Notes: generated by a model not told the origin, from the letters alone. 64,000 nt of DNA from JANMZR01 sp040385875 (GCA_040385875.1 JAZKGO010000040.1:1-64000); one strand, 5' to 3'; positions 22,979 to 32,115 are shown, counted from the stretch's first letter. Program-made: numbers and translations.

Positions 22979-23914
22979 ATGAATAATATTTTGAACTGGG
23001 GTAAATGGTTGGTGCTTTTATTTTTTTGTAGTTTTAGTGGTTGCAATGAACCAGCCGCTCCAATCGTGTCCATTTTGGCAGAGTTTGAATCAGCGAAAAC
23101 GGTTGGTGAAATCAATAATCCAGAGATTGACGAAGCATCAGGCCTAATTGCAAGTCGAAATTTTGCGGGTAAACTTTGGGTGCATAACGACAGTGGCGAT
23201 AAAAATAGACTATTTTTAATTAATGCCAATGCTAGCTACCAAGGTTCTATTTATTTGAATGGTGTAACTAATCGAGATTGGGAAGACATAGCCATCAGCC
23301 GATTTCCTGATAATGAAAACTACCTTTTTGTGGCTGATATTGGTGATAATGAGGCCAGTTATAACAATGAATATTACATTTATAAATTTAAAGAGCCAAA
23401 ATCCCAGCCTGTGGCTAATAATGATCAATATATCAATGATATTCAAACCATCAAATTTAAATATTCGGATGGCTCCCGTGACGCCGAAACTCTGTTGATT
23501 GACCATGACACCAAAGATTTATATATAGTTACCAAGCGAGAAAATCGCATCAGGCTGTATAGATTAGCGGCTCCACAGGCTACAAACACAACAAATACTG
23601 CAGAATTTGTAACAGAACTACCCATTGGTGGCCAGCTAAATGGTGTGCCCACTGGTGCTACTGCTGGCGATATTTCACCTGACAATACCGAAATAATTAT
23701 CAAATCTTATTTCCAAATATTTTACTGGAAATTACAAAAGGGTGAGAATATTTTGAAAGCTCTAAGTCGTAAATATGATAAATTATTACCCTATAGTCCT
23801 GAGCCTCAAGGAGAAGGAATCTGTCTGGACAATCAGAATTTGGGTTATTTTACAATTGGGGAATCTGGCGAGTCAAAGAATATTGTAAATCTGTACTATT
23901 ATAAAAGGAAATAA
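22979..23914 (+). CDS. Beta-propeller-like lipoprotein
   Basis: ATG 22979 is chosen over the upstream TTG 22949 because it opens a lipoprotein signal peptide (NNILNWGKWLVLLFFCSFSG, then Cys 22). The mature part of about 290 residues has repeated short motifs of propeller type: EASGLIASRNFAGKLWVHND, RDWEDIAISRFPDNENYLFV, ADIGDNEASYN, RDAETLLIDHDTKDLYIVTK and GATAGDISPDNTEIIIKSY, ending EGICLDNQNLGYFTIGESGE. These resemble SdiA-regulated/NHL-like propellers with conserved Asp and Glu that could bind Ca2+ or phosphoester. Exported, probably outer-membrane anchored. Function unknown. It is a single-gene unit in front of the glucosidase gene. Confidence 0.78.
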   Translation: MNNILNWGKWLVLLFFCSFSGCNEPAAPIVSILAEFESAKTVGEINNPEIDEASGLIASRNFAGKLWVHNDSGDKNRLFLINANASYQGSIYLNGVTNRDWEDIAISRFPDNENYLFVADIGDNEASYNNEYYIYKFKEPKSQPVANNDQYINDIQTIKFKYSDGSRDAETLLIDHDTKDLYIVTKRENRIRLYRLAAPQATNTTNTAEFVTELPIGGQLNGVPTGATAGDISPDNTEIIIKSYFQIFYWKLQKGENILKALSRKYDKLLPYSPEPQGEGICLDNQNLGYFTIGESGESKNIVNLYYYKRK

Positions 23915-24020
23915 AAACGCTTATTTCCTCACTTCCCAAAAAACCTCTTAGCTTCCGATAAACTAACGTTTTCAAATTTTTATATAAAATTGAATCGTTT
24001 TTTCTAAATATTAATTCCTT

Positions 24021-24045
24021 TTTGCCTCAATCCAAATTATATTTG
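24021..24045 (+). promoter_or_regulatory. Candidate promoter of the GH63-like gene
   Basis: TATATTTG at 24038-24045 matches TAnnTTTG; a TTTG lies 13 bases upstream at 24021-24024, shorter than normal. The ATG is 117 bases downstream. The rest of this 248-base spacer is AT-rich with no further structure that I can see. Confidence 0.35.
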
Positions 24046-24162
24046 CATTTCTTAAAAATATCAGTTCAAATTTTACCTATAAATGATTGTAAAAATGATT
24101 TTTGGTGTTTTTTAGGATATTTTTTCACTCAACGAATTAAAAAAATTAAACTCATATAATTA

Positions 24163-26790
24163 ATGATAGGTGCTGAAAGACAAAGAGTAATATCAGAAAC
24201 TGGGAATAGAGGTTGGAAGAGATGGGGACCCTACGTATCTGAGCGTCAGTGGGGTACAGTTCGTGAAGACTATTCTGGTAATGGCGATGCATGGGGATTT
24301 ATCACCCATGAAATGGCTCGATCAAAAGCCTACCGATGGGGTGAAGAGGGAATAGGTGGCATATCTGATACAAAGAGTAATTTATGTATTGCCTTTGCTT
24401 TTTGGAATCATAATGACCCCATTTTAAAAGAAAGATATTTTGGATTAACTGGTGCCAGTAGTAATCATGGCGAGGATGTAAAGGAGCTTTACTATTATTT
24501 GGACTCAACACCAACTCATAGTTATATGAAGTTGCTCTACAAGTACCCTTTTAATTTCCCCTACAACAAAATCGTGGAAGAAAGTAAGAAACTTAATAGG
24601 GAACAACCTGAATATGAACTATTTGACACAAATGTATTCGATAAAAATGAATATTTTGATATCGAAATTGAATATGCCAAAGCAAGTGCAAATGATATTT
24701 TATTTAAAATTAGAGCCACTAATAGAAGCAAAAAAACTGCCCCTCTAACCATATTGCCAACTTTATGGTTTCGAAATACCTGGTGTTGGGGTTATGACAA
24801 ATTTCAAGATAAGCCCAATATTTTTGAAATGAAACAAAACAATGTGGCCATCGCCCACCCTAGTCATGGCAATTTTTATATGGCGGGCGAAAATGCTGAT
24901 GAGTTGCTTTTTTGTGACAATGAAACCAATTACAAAAAACTGTATAATTTCAAAGCGGCCACCCCATATTGTAAAGATGGCATAAACGATTATATCGTAA
25001 ATAAAGATAAAACTGCTGTAAATTCTAAAAAGGTTGGTACTAAAGCTGCTTACAAATACGAAAGGAAAGTTAAAGCAGGTGCAACAGTAGAAATCAAATT
25101 GAGATTTTCAGATAATCAAATTAACCACTTTGGTGATGAATTTGATGAGATATTTTCAAAAAGAAAACATGAATGTGATGAATTTTATGATGAAATTCAA
25201 AAAGGAATTGAAGATAAGGAGCTGAAAATGATACAGCGACAGGCCTATGCAGGCATGTTATGGAGTAAGCAATTCTACTACTTCAATGTAAATGAATGGA
25301 TTAAGGGTGACCCAGCAATGCCCAAACCCAACAATCAGAGACAATTTGGTCGTAATGCCCAATGGCAGCATTTATATGCCGCCAACATTATTTCCATGCC
25401 TGACAAATGGGAGTATCCGTGGTTTGCCGCTTGGGATTTAGCCTTTCATACGCCTATGCTTGCTCGTTTGGATGGTGTTTTTGCCAAACGACAATTAGAA
25501 ATTTTACTTAGAGAATATTATATGCATCCCAATGGCCAAATACCAGCCTATGAATGGAATTTTGGTGATGTAAACCCTCCAGTTCATGCTTGGGCAACCC
25601 TAAAAGTATATGAAATAGATAAGGAAATGAACGGGGGTGTGGGCGACATCGAGTTTTTGGAGAAAATTTTCCATAAACTTTTGCTTAATTTCACCTGGTG
25701 GGTTAACCAAAAAGATACTGAGGGAAATAATATATTTGGTGGTGGATTTTTGGGTCTTGATAATATTGGAGTATTTGATAGAAGTTCCACCTTACCAACT
25801 GGGGGCCGTTTAGAGCAGGCCGATGGGACAGGCTGGATGGCCATGTATACCTTAAATATGTTGAGAATTGCCTGCGAGGTATCGTTGTCAAAGCCTGTTT
25901 ACCAAGATATGGCCTCCAAGTTTTTTGAACATTTCCTTCAAATTGCGGGAGCTATGAACGCACCGAAAAATAAGCTGAGCCTTTGGGATGAAGACGATCA
26001 ATTTTATTATGATTGCCTCCATAATCACGACGGAACAGCTATGTTGCTCAAAGTGAGATCATTAGTAGGGTTAATCCCGCTTTTTGCCACGGAAGTTTTG
26101 GACCCTGAAATGTTAGAAAAGCTACCGATTTTTAATCGCCGAGTGGAATGGGTGCTAAATAACCGACCTGATCTGGCCGATTTAATCTCTCGATGGAACC
26201 AACCAGGCAAGGGCGAAAGTAGGCTTTTGGCTATTTTGAGGGGCCATCGAATGAAAATGCTTTTAAAAAGGATGTTTGATGAATCTGAATTTTTATCAGA
26301 ATATGGTGTACGGTCACTTTCCAAATTTCATAAAGAACATCCTTATCAATTTCCGGTCAATGGTGATATTTTATCTGTAGAATATACCCCAGCAGAAAGT
26401 ACTGGAGCTATGTTTGGGGGTAATTCCAACTGGCGTGGGCCCATTTGGATTCCAATGAATTTCTTGATTATTGATGCTTTACAGAAGTTCCATAGCTATT
26501 ATGGCGACGATATGGAAGTGGAATATCCGACCAATTCTGGGAATATGATTACACTCAATGTAGCGGCTAATTTGCTTTCAGAAAGGTTAATTAAAATGTT
26601 TACAAAAGACAAAAAAGGTAATAGACCAATCTATAACGATTATAAAAAACTACAAAAAGATGTTCATTTTCAAGACCTTATGTTATTTCACGAGTATTTT
26701 CATGGTGATACGGGTAAAGGTTTAGGTACTTCCCATCAAACTGGTTGGACGGGCCTAATTGCAGAAATAATCAGAAACAAAGAGGAGTAA
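24163..26790 (+). CDS. GH63-like glucosidase
   Basis: An 875-residue protein with no signal peptide, so probably cytoplasmic. The N-terminus (RGWKRWGPYVSERQWGTVRE, then GDAWGFITHEMARSKAYRWG) is that of the bacterial 'glucosidase' group related to GH63 mannosyl-oligosaccharide glucosidase. An N-terminal beta-sandwich covers about 1-330 and an (alpha/alpha)6 barrel about 370-870. Barrel landmarks are YPWFAAWDLAFHTPMLARLD, NGQIPAYEWNFGDVNPPVHA, TGGRLEQADGTGWMAMYTLN and MFGGNSNWRGPIWIPMNFLI, which hold the acidic pairs expected of an inverting enzyme. Likely substrates are short alpha-glucosides or glucosylglycerate-type compounds; the exact one cannot be read from sequence. Confidence 0.85.
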   Translation: MIGAERQRVISETGNRGWKRWGPYVSERQWGTVREDYSGNGDAWGFITHEMARSKAYRWGEEGIGGISDTKSNLCIAFAFWNHNDPILKERYFGLTGASSNHGEDVKELYYYLDSTPTHSYMKLLYKYPFNFPYNKIVEESKKLNREQPEYELFDTNVFDKNEYFDIEIEYAKASANDILFKIRATNRSKKTAPLTILPTLWFRNTWCWGYDKFQDKPNIFEMKQNNVAIAHPSHGNFYMAGENADELLFCDNETNYKKLYNFKAATPYCKDGINDYIVNKDKTAVNSKKVGTKAAYKYERKVKAGATVEIKLRFSDNQINHFGDEFDEIFSKRKHECDEFYDEIQKGIEDKELKMIQRQAYAGMLWSKQFYYFNVNEWIKGDPAMPKPNNQRQFGRNAQWQHLYAANIISMPDKWEYPWFAAWDLAFHTPMLARLDGVFAKRQLEILLREYYMHPNGQIPAYEWNFGDVNPPVHAWATLKVYEIDKEMNGGVGDIEFLEKIFHKLLLNFTWWVNQKDTEGNNIFGGGFLGLDNIGVFDRSSTLPTGGRLEQADGTGWMAMYTLNMLRIACEVSLSKPVYQDMASKFFEHFLQIAGAMNAPKNKLSLWDEDDQFYYDCLHNHDGTAMLLKVRSLVGLIPLFATEVLDPEMLEKLPIFNRRVEWVLNNRPDLADLISRWNQPGKGESRLLAILRGHRMKMLLKRMFDESEFLSEYGVRSLSKFHKEHPYQFPVNGDILSVEYTPAESTGAMFGGNSNWRGPIWIPMNFLIIDALQKFHSYYGDDMEVEYPTNSGNMITLNVAANLLSERLIKMFTKDKKGNRPIYNDYKKLQKDVHFQDLMLFHEYFHGDTGKGLGTSHQTGWTGLIAEIIRNKEE

Positions 26791-26793
26791 GAT

Positions 26794-26811
26794 AAGCTAA
26801 ATTGAGCTTTT
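26794..26811 (+). terminator. Weak terminator-like hairpin after the GH63-like gene
   Basis: AAGCT (26794-26798), six-base loop, AGCTT (26805-26809), then a short T run. It lies between convergent genes and the stem is only 5 bp, so this is a weak call. Confidence 0.3.
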
Positions 26812-27559
26812 ATTTCAAAAATATTACCAAAGCACCCACAAGAGTAAGGCCAATTATGACTTTTCGATAGCTCTCGTCTTTTATTTTTTTAACCAAAAAT
26901 GTACCTGTATAAAAGCCGGCAATTAAAGCGGGTAAAAGCAAGACATTCAGACTTAAAGTATTGACATTGATGTTGTCCCAATAAATAATTTGAAAAGGGA
27001 GCTTAAAGATATTAATGGCCAAAAATACCCAAGCAGCTGTGCCTATGAAATCATTTTTGGATACTTTTTGAGCCATAAAAAATAAGTTTGAAAAAGGCCC
27101 CGCTAAGTTTCCAATCATTGTAGTAATCCCTGCGATTAAGCCAATAATAGGTGAGAAAAAACTACTCTTTGGTAGAAAGTCATTTTTGCGAGTTTCAACC
27201 CAAATCATCATTATTACAATGACAATAATGATGAAGCTCAGCAGTTTTTTAAACATTATCTCGGCCATACCCTGCCCGATGTATACCCCAATGATAATAC
27301 CGAGGGCCATCCAAATGATTAGCTTCCAAAATAGAGGCCATTTTACATTTCTTTGATAGTAAATTACCGCCAGCAGGTCGCCAATACAAAGCATTGGAAG
27401 TATGATCCCAGTTGAAAGTTTGCCACCAAATACTAGGGCCATTATGGTTACATTTAACAATTCGATACCCTTTAATCCGCCTTTGGCAAGTCCTATTATA
27501 AAAGCACCCAATACTACAAGTAATTGATTGCCAAGGGTAAATGATTGAATAATATCCAT
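26810..27559 (-). CDS. TauE/SafE (TSUP) family membrane transporter
   Basis: A 249-residue protein with about eight hydrophobic helices, the size and pattern of TSUP permeases such as sulfite exporter TauE/SafE. Family landmarks are VLGAFIIGLAKGGLKGIELL in the first hairpin and GITTMIGNLAGPFSNLFFMA at the start of the second half, which repeats the first. Substrates in the family include sulfite, sulfoacetate and other small organic anions; none is implied by the neighbours. It is the last gene of a nadB-DUF2141-TSUP operon (4 bases after the DUF2141 stop). Confidence 0.88.
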   Translation of the reverse strand: MDIIQSFTLGNQLLVVLGAFIIGLAKGGLKGIELLNVTIMALVFGGKLSTGIILPMLCIGDLLAVIYYQRNVKWPLFWKLIIWMALGIIIGVYIGQGMAEIMFKKLLSFIIIVIVIMMIWVETRKNDFLPKSSFFSPIIGLIAGITTMIGNLAGPFSNLFFMAQKVSKNDFIGTAAWVFLAINIFKLPFQIIYWDNINVNTLSLNVLLLPALIAGFYTGTFLVKKIKDESYRKVIIGLTLVGALVIFLK

Positions 27560-27563
27560 ATTC

Positions 27564-27962
27564 TTATCCCAATTTTATAATAATTTGGCGATCCTGCTTT
27601 ACTTCAAAAAGCATCTTTTTGAAATCTGGAGGACCTAGCGTGGCAGAAATTCCGTTAGAAACTCCCCATTTTTCTTTTGGAAAACCCCATAGGTTGGTGT
27701 CGAGCTTCCCATTTCCGTTTGCATCATGAAAGGCTTTAACTGCATATTTGCCAGAACTTAAATCTTTAAATGAAATGCTCGCTTTTTTATCAGTTATTGG
27801 TAAAATGGCACTATGCACCTCTTGTTCTTGATCGTTCAAAAGCATTACCATTGCCTTACCCCTATCGGAGTCGAACCCTGATATTTGGACGGATAATATA
27901 TGTTTTTGAGCTATAATAGGGTTATAAATACTTAAAAAGTAGAATAAAAAATAGGATTTCAT
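27564..27962 (-). CDS. DUF2141-domain exported protein
   Basis: A 132-residue protein with a signal peptide (about 1-18, ending IIAQ) and one DUF2141 domain. Visible hallmarks are LSVQISGFDSDRGKAMVMLL, the SGKYAVKAFHDANGNGKLDT segment (Ca2+-loop-like D-N-G-N-G) and GVSNGISATLGPPDFKKMLF. The fold is a small beta-sandwich; the role is unknown. Its start overlaps the nadB stop by 4 bases (ATGA), so translation is probably coupled. Confidence 0.88.
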   Translation of the reverse strand: MKSYFLFYFLSIYNPIIAQKHILSVQISGFDSDRGKAMVMLLNDQEQEVHSAILPITDKKASISFKDLSSGKYAVKAFHDANGNGKLDTNLWGFPKEKWGVSNGISATLGPPDFKKMLFEVKQDRQIIIKLG

Positions 27963-29548
27963 GCCGGTTCCAAGTTATCCAAATTATAATGAAGACCTTT
28001 ATTTTCTTTTTGTGCAATCGCTTGTTTGATAACCAAATAACCAATCAAAATCATATTTCTAAGTTCGCAAATGGCTACTGAAACTTTCGATTGTTTATAT
28101 AGCTCTTCATGCTCCAAATAAATAAGCTCTGAACGATCATAGGCTCTTTTCAAACGCCGATTGGTACGGACAATCCCCACGTAATTACTCATAATCGATT
28201 CTAATTCACGAGTCATTTCAGTTACAAGAATCGCCTCCTCAGGAGAGGTGGTGCCTGTATCATCCCACTCAGGGATATTCTCTGGAATAATGGCTTTTGG
28301 CAATTCCTCAATTGTTTTGAGGTAAGCCCGATGCCCATACACACATGCTTCCAATAAAGAGTTGGAAGCCAGTCGATTTGCCCCATGAAGGCCTGTGGAG
28401 GAGCATTCGCCAGCCGCAAAAAGGAATTCAATATTTGTTTGAGCCCATTGATTTACTTTGATTCCCCCACATAAATAATGTTGAGCGGGTACTACAGGAA
28501 TCATGTCATTTTCACAGATTTTCAGCCCCAAATGATCCTCACAATATTTGTAAATCATGGGGAAATGTTTGATGAAATCTTCTTTTTCTAAATGACGGGT
28601 ATCCAAATAAACATGATCCACGCCATTTATTTTCATTTCGGAGTCGATGGCTCTGGCTACAATATCACGTGGGGCCAATGAAAGTCGGTAGTCATATCGC
28701 TCCATGAAAGTTTTTTCATCAATATTCTTTAATATTCCTCCATGACCTCTCACGGCCTCCGATATCAAAAATGAAGGTTTTTTACCTGGTTGGAAAAGCG
28801 AAGTGGGATGAAACTGAATAAAATGCATACCCTCCACAAAAGCTTTCGCTCGGTAGGCCATTGCAATACCATCACCAGTGGCGATAATTGGATTAGTAGT
28901 ACTTTGGTATACATTTCCAATGCCACCCGTTGCTAAAAGCGTAATTTTGGCCATGAATTTCTCCACTTTGCCAGTCTGCTTGTTCAAAATAAAAGCGCCG
29001 AAGCATTTTTTCCCTGGGGTGTCTTTGGTTACCTTTTCCCCTAAATGATGCTGAGTAATTAGATCAACCGCAAAATAATGGGTAAAGAAACTGACCGATT
29101 GAAAGGACTTTACTTTTGCCAATAAGGCCCGCTCAATCTCATTGCCAGTGCTGTCTTTATGATGTAAAATACGGTGGTCAGAGTGCCCTCCTTCTTTGGC
29201 TAAATCATAGTTGCCGTTTTGTTCTTTGTCAAAGTGGGTACCATAGTCAATCAATTCCTGAATACGGTCTGGGGCCTCTCGAACCACAATTTCAACCACT
29301 TCACGATCGGATAAGCCATCCCCAGCAATCATGGTATCTTCAATATGCTTATCAAATGAGTCCTCATTATTCCAAACAGCTGCAATCCCACCTTGCGCAT
29401 ATTTGGTGTTGGATTCTTCGGCTATCGTTTTGGTGATTACAGCTATTTTTACAAGCTCGCCTTTATCTTCATAATGCTGAGCCAGCTTCACCGTATAACT
29501 CAAACCAGCAATACCTGAGCCGATTACTAAAATATCATATTGGGGCAT
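27959..29548 (-). CDS. nadB: L-aspartate oxidase
   Basis: A 529-residue flavoenzyme converting L-aspartate to iminoaspartate, the first step of de novo NAD synthesis. The FAD motif is DILVIGSGIAGLSY at residues 5-18, followed by NTKYAQGGIAAVW, the active-site region GGHSDHRILHHKDSTG, TLLATGGIGNVYQ, IQFHPTSLFQ and the second FAD contact AAGECSSTGLHGANRLASNSL. The C-terminal helical domain is present (IVRTNRRLKRAYD). NadA and NadC, which use its product, lie 27 kb away in this window. First gene of its operon, with a good promoter 53-81 bases upstream. Confidence 0.96.
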   Translation of the reverse strand: MPQYDILVIGSGIAGLSYTVKLAQHYEDKGELVKIAVITKTIAEESNTKYAQGGIAAVWNNEDSFDKHIEDTMIAGDGLSDREVVEIVVREAPDRIQELIDYGTHFDKEQNGNYDLAKEGGHSDHRILHHKDSTGNEIERALLAKVKSFQSVSFFTHYFAVDLITQHHLGEKVTKDTPGKKCFGAFILNKQTGKVEKFMAKITLLATGGIGNVYQSTTNPIIATGDGIAMAYRAKAFVEGMHFIQFHPTSLFQPGKKPSFLISEAVRGHGGILKNIDEKTFMERYDYRLSLAPRDIVARAIDSEMKINGVDHVYLDTRHLEKEDFIKHFPMIYKYCEDHLGLKICENDMIPVVPAQHYLCGGIKVNQWAQTNIEFLFAAGECSSTGLHGANRLASNSLLEACVYGHRAYLKTIEELPKAIIPENIPEWDDTGTTSPEEAILVTEMTRELESIMSNYVGIVRTNRRLKRAYDRSELIYLEHEELYKQSKVSVAICELRNMILIGYLVIKQAIAQKENKGLHYNLDNLEPA

Positions 29549-29600
29549 TTGTCAGATTATCTAATTGCCAATCGTTTAATGAATAAAAAACGATTTTACA

Positions 29601-29629
29601 CAAAAATAAGTAATTTGGGTGTCTGGCAA
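29601..29629 (-). promoter_or_regulatory. Promoter of the nadB operon
   Basis: On the minus strand TTG (29629-29627), an 18-base spacer, then TATTTTTG (29608-29601), matching the Bacteroidota TTG-N17/23-TAnnTTTG consensus. The nadB ATG is 53 bases downstream. The remainder of the 256-base spacer (29630-29804) is AT-rich with only a weak CCAATC/GATTGG hairpin near 29750. Confidence 0.6.
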
Positions 29630-29804
29630 CCCTCTTAACAAAATTATTTAGAATATTATTTAAGTATTTACTATCAATAATTTTGATTTTTGATGAAATA
29701 GGATAATCTGATGGTTCTATTGCGATTATGCAGGAAGGAATTTGCCAATCCTAATAAGAGGAGATTGGTATTATTAATGTTTTATTTTTGAAATTATCAT
29801 CAAA

Positions 29805-30527
29805 CTAAAAGGCATATTTTAATATACAATAGATCGCTCTGAAGCCATCACGCCAACCAATTTTTTTCCCTTCGGCATAGGTGCGGCCATAGTAGGAAAT
29901 CCCCACTTCGTAGATTCGGATATTAGGAATTTTGGCAATTTTAGCGGTGACTTCCGGCTCAAAGCCAAACCTATTTTCTTGAAGTTTAAGACTTTGCACC
30001 ACTTTGGTATCAAACATTTTATAGCAAGTCTCCATATCTGTAAGGTTCAGATTAGTGAAAAAATTGGATAAAAATGTAAGAAATTTATTACCTAATGTGT
30101 GCCAAAAAAATAAAATCCGATGTGGCTTTCCTCCCATAAATCTTGATCCATACACCACATCTGCAAAACCCTTTACAATAGGTTTCAAAAGCATATTATA
30201 TTCTTCTGGATCATACTCTAAATCAGCATCTTGTATCACCAAATATTGGCCAGTAGCTTTGGCTATTCCCGTATGTAATGCAGCTCCTTTACCTCTATTA
30301 ATGGGTTGATTAATGAGATTTATTGGAAATTGAGGATGGTCATTAATATATTTTTGAATTACTTTTTCAGTATTATCAGTAGAGCAATCATTCACGATTA
30401 TCACTTCTTTTGTTATATCGTCAATGAGCACTACCTGTTCAATTTTATCCAATATATGATGGATTGTTTCAGCCTCATTATAGGCTGGGATTATAATTGA
30501 AAGTTTTTGAATGTTTTCGTTTTTCAT
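29805..30527 (-). CDS. GT2 glycosyltransferase, dolichol-phosphate mannose synthase-like
   Basis: A 240-residue soluble GT-A enzyme without the C-terminal membrane helices found in the other GT2 protein of this window. Motifs are LSIIIPAYNEAETIHHIL, EVIIVNDCSTDNT, NRGKGAALHTGIAKATGQYL and the metal-binding IQDADLEYDPEEY, followed by VVYGSRFMGG and LTDMETCYKMF, all typical of DPM1-like transferases that load mannose or glucose onto polyprenyl phosphate. Its ATG overlaps the stop of the upstream DedA gene by 4 bases, so the two are co-translated, and both probably act on polyprenyl-phosphate or lipid carriers at the membrane. Confidence 0.9.
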   Translation of the reverse strand: MKNENIQKLSIIIPAYNEAETIHHILDKIEQVVLIDDITKEVIIVNDCSTDNTEKVIQKYINDHPQFPINLINQPINRGKGAALHTGIAKATGQYLVIQDADLEYDPEEYNMLLKPIVKGFADVVYGSRFMGGKPHRILFFWHTLGNKFLTFLSNFFTNLNLTDMETCYKMFDTKVVQSLKLQENRFGFEPEVTAKIAKIPNIRIYEVGISYYGRTYAEGKKIGWRDGFRAIYCILKYAF

Positions 30528-31165
30528 TTTGCAAATTTAGCTTTCAAAAAGGCAAACACCATTGGTAGTACTGAAAATCCGATGATACCGAATACCACCA
30601 ATTCAAAGTTTTGTTTCACGAAGGGATTGCTTCCTAATAAATAGCCTAGCATCGTAATTCCTATCACCCAAAGCAATGCTCCCACTATGCAATAAGTAAT
30701 ATATTTGGAGTATTGCATACTACCAGCACCAGCCACAAATGGGGCAATTGTGCGCACTATTGGTATGAAACGAGCCATTATTACTGTTTTACCACCATGC
30801 TTTGCATAAAAATCTTCCGTCTGCTCTATGTATTCTCTTTTAAAAAAAAGAATTCTTTCCTTACTTTTTACGTAGGCACTCAAGTATTTACCAACAAAAT
30901 AGTTTACATTATCGCCTAAAAGTGCTGCCAAAATTAATAGTGGAATAATTATTTTCACATCTAAAGCTCCTGTTGAAGCTGATAAGGCTCCAGCTGCAAA
31001 TAGCAACGAGTCACCAGGTAATAGAGGCATTACAATAAGACCAGTTTCTACAAAAACAATCAAAAATAGAATGGCGTAGGTAAGAGTACCGTATTCAGTA
31101 ACCATTGTGGCTAAATGCTTGTCTAAATGCAATATAAAATCAATTAATGTGTGGATCAGTTCCAT
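30524..31165 (-). CDS. DedA/VTT-family membrane protein
   Basis: A 213-residue integral membrane protein of the DedA (VTT) family, implicated in lipid scrambling and recycling of undecaprenyl phosphate. Landmarks are FVETGLIVMPLLPGDSLLFA near residues 36-55, with the conserved E and PGD, and ARFIPIVRTIAPFVAGAG, the conserved 'F.R..P..R' re-entrant segment, near 130-147. The start at 31165 is preferred. The frame stays open upstream to a TTG at 31228, but those 21 residues (NGELLPIIIPNSPFTTHNST) look like translated intergenic repeat. It overlaps the downstream GT2 gene by 4 bases; the pair fits a lipid-carrier function. Confidence 0.9.
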   Translation of the reverse strand: MELIHTLIDFILHLDKHLATMVTEYGTLTYAILFLIVFVETGLIVMPLLPGDSLLFAAGALSASTGALDVKIIIPLLILAALLGDNVNYFVGKYLSAYVKSKERILFFKREYIEQTEDFYAKHGGKTVIMARFIPIVRTIAPFVAGAGSMQYSKYITYCIVGALLWVIGITMLGYLLGSNPFVKQNFELVVFGIIGFSVLPMVFAFLKAKFAK

Positions 31166-31248
31166 GGTTGAATTGTGAGTTGTGAATGGCGAGTTTGGAA
31201 TGATGATTGGCAATAACTCACCATTCAAAAATCAAAACTCGTAACTAT

Positions 31249-32013
31249 TTATTTTTTATCCAAAAAGAAATCAAAAGTATCGCCACGAAGCCCTAGACGA
31301 ATAGTTTCTAACGAAATTACTTCGTTAGGTGCAATATTGCCCACATTTACATTGGCTCCCAAAAGCTTTACAAACCATACTTGCTGTGCTTTTTGAGGAG
31401 CTTCCCAGAGTATTTTTTCAGATGGAATTTCTGTCAATATCTCTTCAACTAAGCCTTGTCTTACTTCACCAGACGACCTAAATAGGCCGACATTTCCGCC
31501 TTCACGGGCTTCCCCAATTACTTTCCAAGCGCCCGCCTCCAACTCCATTTTCATCAACTTAATCCATTTATAAGGAGGTATAATTTTCGCTTCGTCTTTT
31601 GATCCCACTTCAGAAAGTACAGTATAATTCTGAGCTAAACGCCTAATATACTCGCACTTAACATCCGATTCCATCTCTAGCGACCCATCCGAAACCTCCA
31701 CATATTCCAATTTATACTTATCCATTACACGCAAATAATCCTCAAATTGATTACGCACCACAAAGGCTTCGAAAAGTGTGCCGCCTAAATAAACGGGAAT
31801 TCCCGCATTTTTGTAAACAGCTAGCTTTTCACTTAAATTGGGGGTTACATAAGAAGTGGCCCAGCCCAACTTTACAATATCAGTATAAGTACCCGATGTG
31901 GATAAAAAATCTTCCACTTGCCTGATACTCAACCCTTTGTCCATCGCCATCGTAAGGCCGTTTTGCCTTGGCTTAAGGCTGCGCTCTGGTATTTGATTTA
32001 ATTGATAATTCAT
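31249..32013 (-). CDS. comA: Phosphosulfolactate synthase (ComA family)
   Basis: A 254-residue TIM-barrel protein of the ComA family, which adds sulfite to phosphoenolpyruvate to give (2R)-phosphosulfolactate, first known from coenzyme M synthesis in methanogens. Recognisable segments are RQNGLTMAMDKGLSIRQVED, YTDIVKLGWATSYV, IPVYLGGTLFEAFVVRNQFE, EYVEVSDGSLEM, VLSEVGSKD, WKVIGEAREGGNVGLFRSSG and IWEAPQKAQQ, with the acidic residues of the Mg/PEP site retained. Bacteroidota lack coenzyme M, so the product may feed sulfolactate or sulfonolipid metabolism; that is inference. It is followed 83 bases later by the DedA gene on the same strand and has its own consensus promoter. Confidence 0.88.
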   Translation of the reverse strand: MNYQLNQIPERSLKPRQNGLTMAMDKGLSIRQVEDFLSTSGTYTDIVKLGWATSYVTPNLSEKLAVYKNAGIPVYLGGTLFEAFVVRNQFEDYLRVMDKYKLEYVEVSDGSLEMESDVKCEYIRRLAQNYTVLSEVGSKDEAKIIPPYKWIKLMKMELEAGAWKVIGEAREGGNVGLFRSSGEVRQGLVEEILTEIPSEKILWEAPQKAQQVWFVKLLGANVNVGNIAPNEVISLETIRLGLRGDTFDFFLDKK

Positions 32014-32115
32014 ACACTATTGTTCTATATAATTGAAATTAATCAGTGGGTTATCTAGTTACTATTGGTTCCCAAAATTTAAAAATCAAACAATTTTGAG
32101 TCTCTAAGAATAATG

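Noticed and set aside
27861..27882. tRNA-like T-arm (GGTTCGACTCC on the minus strand)
   Set aside because: It lies inside the DUF2141 coding region, encodes conserved residues (SGFDSDRG), and has no acceptor, anticodon or D-arm partner at the right distances.
29740..29780. Hairpin CCAATC/GATTGG downstream of the GT2 gene as terminator
   Set aside because: The stem contains a bulge and there is no T run on the minus-strand side where it would be needed.
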